Assembly: GCF_003597395.2 (NCBI RefSeq)
Contig: NC_133772.1
Location: forward strand, 142,273,632-142,337,631
DNA length: 64,000 bases
From: Chelonoidis abingdonii
Taxonomy: Eukaryota; Chordata; Testudines; Testudinidae
Direction: 5' to 3'
The notes beneath the pieces are model-generated. The model did no database searches, was not told the DNA's origin, and worked only from the letters and a program-made list of their open reading frames with translations. The position numbers and the translations under genes are program-made. Shown here one piece after another: positions 57,761 to 64,000 of this stretch. Numbering within the stretch: the stretch's first letter is position 1; every line of letters begins with the position of its first letter.

Positions 57761-58312
57761 TGTAATCACAATGAAGTGAGTGGTTACTCCAGTAGATTGC
57801 TATCTGAGGTTTGTTCCCCCAAGGAATAGATCTGGCTGATGGCCCTGTAAAATCTATTCTGCTTTCTGTTCTTAATTATTCTTTTAGCGATAAGGATGCA
57901 TTTGTGTACACTATGGCAGACTTGCATCTGTTTCATTCCCCACTTTCTGCTCCCAAGTTCTGAATGGTCCTATATAAGGGGGTGAGGGAGAAAGTAAGTG
58001 TGAGATTTGCAGAATATCGGCCAGCAAAATGTTGGAAATCACCAGCTTTGGAAACAAACATTTCATGTAGGAAGGTGGGAAGAAATTGATGCTAATGGAG
58101 GGTGTCATGTTCAGGCTAAATAATTAGGTTCTCTGAGTCTGGAAGGCTAATTTCGTCTTTGAGGGAGAGATGTAGGAGAATGGATTCATCTTCACTTTGG
58201 TTTGATAGATTCTTAAAGGCGGTTACTGAGGAGTTTTCTCCTGCAGCTCAGGTCTCTACTGTTCCCTGTTTATATTGGATTTCAATAATGCCATCCTTGT
58301 TTTCAGAGTGAC
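57761..58312. other. Intron sequence, nothing recognised
   Basis: No supported feature in this stretch. Confidence 0.45.
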
Positions 58313-58323
58313 CCATGAAGAGA

Positions 58324-58418
58324 AGAGAAGTAAATTTGTTAGTGTCTAAGGTGCCACAAGGACTGCTTGTTGTTTTTGCTGATACAGACTAACACGGCTA
58401 CCACTCTGAAACCTGTCA
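58324..58418 (+). mobile_element. Penelope-like 3' end, 11-bp duplication
   Basis: Sense copy of the family 3' end: TAAATTTGTTAGTGTCTAAG, GTGCCACAAGGACTGCTTGT, then GCTGATACAGACTAACACGG and CTACCACTCTGAAACCTGTC. Flanked by CCATGAAGAGA at 58313-58323 and 58419-58429. Its 5' truncation lies within a few bases of where the hammerhead-like motif would cut. Confidence 0.7.
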
Positions 58419-58570
58419 CCATGAAGAGATGATGGTTAGATCCATTTTCATAGAGACTTGCAGAGTGGAGAAGTGGATGATTTGGATATTACAGATGCAT
58501 GATGTCAGCCTTCTCTTTATTGGGAGCTATAATGAGCTTTATGAGGTCTGCCTATTGGAGAAATCTTATG

Positions 58571-58990
58571 GGACAAAAGAACGTGCCATATGGGGTCGGA
58601 CCAATGGTCCATCTAGCCCAGTAGCCTGTCTTCCCACAATGGCAAAAGCCAGGTTCTTCAGAAGGAATGAACAGAATAGCCAATCACTGAATGATCCGCT
58701 CCCTGTCATCCACTCCCAGCTTCTGGCAAACATAGACTAGGGACACCCGGAGCATAGGGTTGTATCCCTGACCATTCTGGCTAATAACCATTGATGGGCC
58801 AGTCCTCCATGAACGTATCTACTTCTTTTTTGGATCCTTTTATAGTTTTGTCCTTCACAACATCCCCTGGCAAGGAGTTCCACAGGTTGACTGTGTTGTG
58901 TGAGGAAGTACTTCCTTTTGTTTGTTTTAAACCTGCTGCCTATTCATTTAATTGCTTGACTCCTAGTTTTCTGTTGATAGAACACTGGGT
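58571..58990 (-). repeat. LINE 3' end (same family as 70-235), antisense
   Basis: The complement has the phrases 'ctactgggctagatggacca' and 'ttggtccgaccccatatgg', followed upstream by 'ctgttcattccttctgaag' and 'gaagctgggagtggatgac'. The longest copy of this family here, about 420 bp, including a T-rich stretch 58820-58960 with the upstream 3' UTR. Confidence 0.6.
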
Positions 58991-59208
58991 AGGTCCAGTC
59001 CCCTATTTTGCCAAGAGCATGTGGGGATTTTGTGGGAGAATCTTGAGTCTTTATCAAGTCAGGAAAAATTTGAAGAATTTGTTTTGGTATGGAGTGTTAC
59101 TTTGGGTGATACCTTTATGGAAATATTTATTTTGTTGGTGGAAAACCATTGTGTAATTAAACCCTTAATAAAATGTTGTGCCTCTCTGTTTTCATAATTT
59201 TTGTTCAG

Positions 59209-59315
59209 ATTCTGAGATGGAAGGAGTTTATCTAAAATCTGTGCGTAGCCCAGCTCTCGGCAACAGGTATAAAATGGTGCACAAAGGATTCAATAGTATT
59301 GCAGTTTTCTCACAG
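59209..59315 (+). CDS. FANCM: FANCM exon, conserved KSVRSP segment
   Basis: 107 nt (2 nt plus 35 codons) between TTGTTCAG and GTATGA. With the preceding G it reads DSEMEGVYLKSVRSPALGNR, then YKMVHKGFNSIAVFSQ. Vertebrate FANCM has the same D-SEM---Y-KSVRSP----KYKM-HK----I-IFSQ pattern. Donor GTATGA is weaker than the others. Function of this segment is unknown to me, but its conservation suggests a binding site. Confidence 0.95.
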
Positions 59316-60559
59316 GTATGAAGTGAAATGACTCTGCTTTCTTCATGAAATGTAACATGTAAGACTGTGTTTCTATTTAATCTTTCATTAAGGTTTGTTC
59401 GCAACCCATTGGTCCTAAATAGTGAGTTCTAGCAAAATCCCAGTTTATGGTTTTATTATTCATTACAAAAGAGACCAAAATGCATACATTGATGAATGTG
59501 CATGCATCTGTATGTTTATACTACTCTCGTTTCCGTCAGAGAGAGGTCATTACCTCATCCGAAGTTAAATGGTTTGGTTTCCAATATTTAGTCGTCTTCG
59601 ATTTATTGAACAATGCAAAATGGACAATTGCATTAATTATTGCCGGTGGCCTCTTCAGAGTCAATATAGGGCCTTACATTGCCCTCATCACTGCTGTAAC
59701 TGAGCAGCGATATTACATGACCAAGCTGATTTTATAGGTGGAAACTTAACTTTTTGCTATTCATAAATGAAAAATCAACTAGCATAGCAATTAAACTTGT
59801 CTCCTACTTGCATGCAGATAAATTCCACAACGCATACACAACGCACACATAGACTGCACAATCTGTGCAGAAGCTACTTTTTTCTGAATCTGCAAAGGTT
59901 GTGGAGTATCTGTAAACTGTAAAGGTTATGTTCCGAACTTGCCCGCATTCTGGAATTTAATTTTGCATTTCCCAAATCTTTGTGCATTGAGATGAGTGGA
60001 GTAAATAGCTTGTTTTGAAAACATTATTGTAAAATCTGTTGTATAAGCCTAGTGGAAACAATTTTGCAGATGTTGTGGAATTTGCATTGTATACATAGTA
60101 GAATGTGGATTGTGTGTCATCACCATTGTTTCATGTAAAAAATTGTAGAATTTTGGGTACAAGTTTGAGGTTCTAGAATGAATGAAATTACAAATATTTA
60201 TTTTTTATCTGAAATATATTTAGCTATAACACATACTGAAAACTGAAATTAGGATTGCCTGTTTAAAATGCAGTCTAAGAACTATTAGCCAGTATTGAAT
60301 TTCTCCTGCTGTATTACAGTCCTATTCACTATAAATATTTTGCAGCGACAAATGATGGGCCTGAGCCTGCAGTACTGGCATGTTTCCCACATACTCCCTG
60401 GGGAATCACACACCTGAGGGGGCTGCAGGGTTGGCTACTGCAAATAGCTCAAATGTTAGGTCCCTGTTTTGCATTCAGCAGTTTGTATAAAATGGATAAA
60501 TGAACAAACCACTTAGGTATAGTGCAAGGCCAAAGTGATCATGTTCTAATTCCTTCCAG
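59316..60559. other. Intron sequence, nothing recognised
   Basis: AT-rich 1.2 kb with no supported repeat or gene; acceptor TCCTTCCAG. Confidence 0.5.
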
Positions 60560-61132
60560 ATTCCCGAGCAAGATGAGGCTTACTTAGCAGATAGTTTCTG
60601 TGTTGAGGAGGAGGAAGAGGAAAGTCTCAGGAAAAGTGATTCTAGTGAAGAAGAGGAAGCGTGTGTCAATTTTGACCTTGTAATGGATGAGCGCTCTGCT
60701 AGTGGAAGGAAACAATACTTCACTCGCCGCAGAGTAAAACTAAACCAGGCCAAGACAGAACAAAATTGTGCAGTTCCATTGACAAAGAAAAGGTCCCGAA
60801 TTATTGTTCTTGATGATTCTAGTGGGGATGAAACAAATGTCAGTAATCAGAGGCCGGCAAAAACAGCTTCTCCCAGGACAGACTACAGCCATGCTCACTT
60901 ACCCAAGTCGTTGCCCTCAGACTCTCCTGGACAGCATAACACTCCTGCTAGAAAGAACCCTATTCTTCAGCCCCAGGAGAACAAGGGTCAGAGACTAATT
61001 AACCTGAAGACTTCAGTGTCGGAAGTGCTGGACTTTCAGCCAGAAAATAGGGGCAGAGGCAGGCTGCCTTCGCTGGCTATTGCCAGCGATGATTCCGAGA
61101 GAGGGGATGTGGATTTTCAGGCAAAACTCAAG
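60560..61132 (+). CDS. FANCM: FANCM exon, acidic linker before ERCC4-like domain
   Basis: 573 nt, 191 codons, phase 0, between TCCTTCCAG and GTACGT. It opens IPEQDEAYLADSFCVEEEEE, matching the conserved IPEQDE-YL-DSFCV of vertebrate FANCM. ESLRKSDSSEEEEACVNFDL, KQYFTRRRVKLNQAKTEQNC and RSRIIVLDDSSGDETNV follow. The last part is low-complexity and probably disordered, ending LKTSVSEVLDFQPENRGRG. The exon carries three acidic Ser/Glu patches and basic clusters between them. Confidence 0.96.
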
Positions 61133-61891
61133 GTACGTATTATTTCAAAGGCATAAGACCGCTACTTCATTTCACATGAATTTACAGAGTGCCTTGCAAA
61201 CTGGGGCCCCGACCCTACCGATTAACTACTTGTGCTGCTGTACATACAGGTGGTGGTAATGACTGTGAATCTGGTGCCATTCGAGAGAATGTTAAAGGAG
61301 CAGTGCAGTGTACTGCTAAGTGGCCATATCCCCTTATCACTCACTAAGTGGAGCTTTGCTGCATACAGTCTGCATTTGATGGTTAATGTCAAGATGTTGG
61401 AAACTGACAGAATTGTCAGTTAAGTCGTTGAGAGACATGATCACATTTCTGATCATGGGGAGCTTCGGATAGTTTGGGGTCTAATCAGGATTCTGTTATA
61501 ATTCCTGTATTTATAATTCCTGTAATAGGTTTGTACACTTGGTCCAAAATCAAAACCTAAAATTTGACTCCTAAATCCTTATGTAGGCATCCAAATAAAG
61601 GCGGCCTGGTTGTCAAAGGTGCTTGAGTACCTGCAGCACCGATGATGCCATGGTATTGGTGAGTGCTGATTACTTCTAAAGTTCAGGCCACTCATCTGGT
61701 ACCTAATACAGATTTGGGAGCCAACTTTAGACAGACAGATTTGAAAATGTTGATCTTGAAGCTTAAGTCTCTGCAGTACAGAAAAGTTACAAATGAGATA
61801 AAAGTGAATTTCTCATCAAAAGATGCAACTGAATGATTTCTGAGAGAAAGCCAGGATGAGCGTGAAACAAAACTTGACGTGGCTAAGTTTT
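61133..61891. other. Intron sequence, nothing recognised
   Basis: No supported feature before the Penelope-like element. Confidence 0.45.
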
Positions 61892-61902
61892 TATATTTAA
61901 AT

Positions 61903-62101
61903 TAAGTATCAGAGGGGTAGCCGTGTTAGTCTGGTCACGGAGATAGCTGGGAGTGCTGATGGCACAGGCTCTGAGTAGAGAGTCCACATATCCAGACAGT
62001 CCTTCAGTGAGAGTTCCAATGCCCGAGATGATGGGGCATCCAAAACGTCTGTCATGCTTCAAAACATCTGTTAGTCTATAAGGTGCCGCAGGATTCTTTG
62101 C
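61903..62101 (-). mobile_element. Penelope-like element, internally deleted, with RT fragment
   Basis: Flanked by a perfect 11-bp duplication TATATTTAAAT (61892-61902 and 62102-62112). Its edges are family termini: left 'tcagaggggtagccgtgtta' and right 'aaaacatctgttagtctata'. Between them the - strand reads LKHDRRFGCPIISGIGTLTE, GLSGYVDSLLRACAISTPSY and LRD, the RT motif GxPI(V/I)SGxGxLTE--S-YVD---------PSY-RD of Penelope-like elements. It is this copy that identifies the fold-back family as Penelope-like. About 200 bp remains; no GIY-YIG domain. Confidence 0.7.
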
Positions 62102-62193
62102 TATATTTAAATCCACATTCTTAGGGAGTGCCATCCTTTTGCTCTATATTGCTTTTACAAACACAGTGTGGTATGTGCTTTTTATGTTTGCAG

Positions 62194-62578
62194 GTGGAAG
62201 GTTCTTCAAAAAACCACTGTGCAAACACTTCAGATACATGGTGCTCTGCTTCCAAGGGAAATTCTGCTGCTGCAACACCTATTTCAGCTGGTCTTCTGGA
62301 GAGAAAAGCCTCCCTTTGTATTCTGGTCGACAGTCGTGAGATCTCCTCTGGATCGGAAATAATTTCCTCCCTAAAAGCAGTTCATGGAGTAAAGGTTCAG
62401 GTTTGCTCTCTCGGTGGCTGTGATTACATTGTGAGCAATCGAATGGCAGTGGAAAGGAGAACTCAGTCAGAACTGCTAAACAGTATGAACAGGAACAAAG
62501 TTACACAACGGATTCAGCATTTGCAGAGCATGTTCGAGAGGATATGTGTGATTGTGGAAAAGGACAGGATTAAAGCAG
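62194..62578 (+). CDS. FANCM: FANCM exon, ERCC4-like nuclease domain (start)
   Basis: 385 nt (128 codons plus 1 nt) between GTTTGCAG and GTTAGC. After a variable linker it reads RKASLCILVDSREISSGSEI, CDYIVSNRMAVERRTQSELL and IQHLQSMFERICVIVEKDRI. This is the XPF/ERCC4-like domain, which in FANCM is a catalytically degenerate partner that pairs with FAAP24 and helps bind branched DNA. The canonical XPF signatures V-D-x-R-E and G-D-Y / E-R-K are seen as VDSRE, CDYIV and ERR. The remaining part of the domain and the HhH repeat lie beyond the window. Confidence 0.96.
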
Positions 62579-63344
62579 GTTAGCTAGTATTCACACTGCT
62601 GCTGTGACTGGCAAAATTAATAATTACTGCATTGGTTTTATATACTACTGGAATCAGTGGAGATTTAAGAACATTTGTTTTAGAACTTACGTAAGCCAGA
62701 ACCCATCTCTACAAGCTGAGCGATATAATTTGCTGTATAGTGAAAGGTTTTATAAATGGATGTAAAGTTATTTGCAAAATGAAACAATGATTCCTAGCAA
62801 GGCTAGTCCCTGAAGCAGCCAAAAGCCACCTTTGCCCAGTGAGAGGAAGGCAATTTACCTTCTCTTATTTGTTTAGCTGAAAATATTTTTTAAGTAGCAC
62901 TATAAAGGTAAACACCAATGTTCCTTCAAAACAGGATACTGTATATTTTTTTAACTAAAGCTTACTTAGCATTAAGACGACAACTTGTTCCATCAAAATT
63001 GCCATGTTGCTGCCAAGACATTTAGTATCTAACAGATTATGTAGACAAAGGCCTTGCTTTGAAATCAGTGAGGGAAGTAGGAGACTCTGTCCAGCAGTTG
63101 TAGGTATTGAATTATTGAAACCAAACATTTTTGTAAATGTAGCTTTGTTTTGTGTGAAGTATAAATGCTTAAATCTGTAACTCCCAGTGCCCCTAAACCC
63201 TGCCCCATGTAACAAACTGGCAGAGGACTATGGGATTGATGCAAACTTTGAACACAGACGCTGAGGGTGAAGTGCTTAAATTCTATATAGTCACAAAAAT
63301 AAGTGGCTTGACTTATTTAAAGGTTCCTCACTATCCTACTGCTG
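62579..63344. other. Intron sequence, nothing recognised
   Basis: No supported feature. Confidence 0.45.
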
Positions 63345-63720
63345 ATTCTGTTGCACACATTGTTCATTCCTGTAACATCCTGTCCACTTTCCTTCATTCC
63401 ACTCTTTCCAAAATGCTGCTGCTCTCCTCATTTTCCTTCCCCATTACTCATCCATGTTACTTATCTGCTCAAGTTTCTTCACTGGCTACTCATCTCTTAC
63501 CGCTTCGTGGTAAAGCACCTAGTCCCTACCTTCATAGCCCTATATAATCTCTCTCCATCTTTGGCTTTTTCTTCTCCTCCACTGCTTACCCCTGGTCTCC
63601 TCCCAGTCTCTCATGTTAACTGCTCTTCATCTGTTTTGCATTTTCAACCTAGCATTTTGTCATCTAGCCCATGTATTTGGTACAGCTTCCTACTTCCTTT
63701 CTGCCACATTTTCTCTTAAC
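63345..63720 (+). pseudogene. LINE reverse transcriptase C-terminal remnant
   Basis: One frame reads HVTYLLKFLHWLLISYRFVV, then KHLVPTFIALYNLSPSL. The pattern HVT-LL--LHWLP--YRI-FK-L--T--AL---SP is the C-terminal domain of L2/jockey-type LINE polymerases. Open for 122 codons (63351-63719) but without catalytic motifs. Clade uncertain. Confidence 0.5.
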
Positions 63721-63879
63721 CTCTTCCAAGAAACCAGCCTTCTCCCCAATAATCTCTTTACGTGAGTAGTTTTCCCTCATCTCATCGTCTTATATAGTAA
63801 GTTCTCTAAAACAGTCTTATTGTTTGTAAAGTAGCCTACAAAGTTCTGATCATGATCAGTGATGTATATTCCTTTTTAA

Positions 63880-64000
63880 GGGTACGTCTACACTATGGGA
63901 TTATTCTGATTTTACATAAATCAGTTTTATAAAACAGATTGTATAAAGTCGAGTGCATGCGGCCACACTAAGCACATTAATTCGGCGGTGTGCGTCCATG
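63880..64000. mobile_element. Harbinger-like element, second copy, cut by window end
   Basis: GGGTACGTCTACACTATGGG after TAA, then a stretch nearly identical to 566-690 ('cagattgtataaagtcgagt', 'ggccacactaagcacattaa'), in the same orientation. The rest lies outside. Confidence 0.7.

Noticed and set aside
58791..59156. 121-codon hydrophobic protein
   Set aside because: It overlaps an antisense LINE 3' end and ordinary intron sequence; no start context or homology.

Overview
This is vertebrate genomic DNA, most likely from a cryptodiran turtle, lying wholly inside one host gene: FANCM, the Fanconi anaemia / DNA-fork translocase, read on the + strand. The assignment rests on translated exon matches with consistent splice phase. 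The turtle assignment is inferred from the repeats: dense CR1 LINEs, a tRNA-headed SINE with a CR1-like tail (the tortoise Pol III SINE type), Penelope-like, DIRS-like and Harbinger-like elements, turtle-type LTRs, and an old MIR copy. Thirteen FANCM exons are placed, 4,446 coding nt (about 1,482 codons), and their phases join without conflict. By comparison with the human gene (23 exons, from memory) they correspond to exons 9-21. The start of the gene lies before base 1, and the last exons (end of the ERCC4-like domain and the HhH domain) lie after base 64,000. No other host gene, tRNA, rRNA or CRISPR array is supported. Layout: 1-3339 intron with LINE, LTR and a 2.1-kb Harbinger-like element; 3340-8250 three exons of the second helicase lobe and start of the MHF-binding region; 8251-22728 a 14.5-kb intron with hAT elements inserted at one site, a solo LTR, a triple-nested CR1/SINE/hAT stack and Penelope-like copies; 22729-24268 two exons of the MHF-binding region; 24269-34647 intron with a hammerhead-like Penelope remnant; 34648-36649 the 2-kb central exon with the MM2 (RMI-binding) motif; 36650-46177 intron with a 6-kb decayed DIRS element and rearranged CR1; 46178-62578 eight exons of the acidic linker and ERCC4-like domain, with solo LTRs, Harbinger-like, CR1 and Penelope-like insertions in the introns; 62579-64000 intron ending in a second Harbinger-like copy. 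The strongest hunting result is a Penelope-like family (seven copies) whose ends carry a hammerhead-ribozyme-like core, often as long palindromes, flanked by 8-12 bp target duplications. The second is that the FANCM ERCC4-like domain here reads VDSRE where the human protein, as I recall it, has lost the equivalent acidic/arginine signature.
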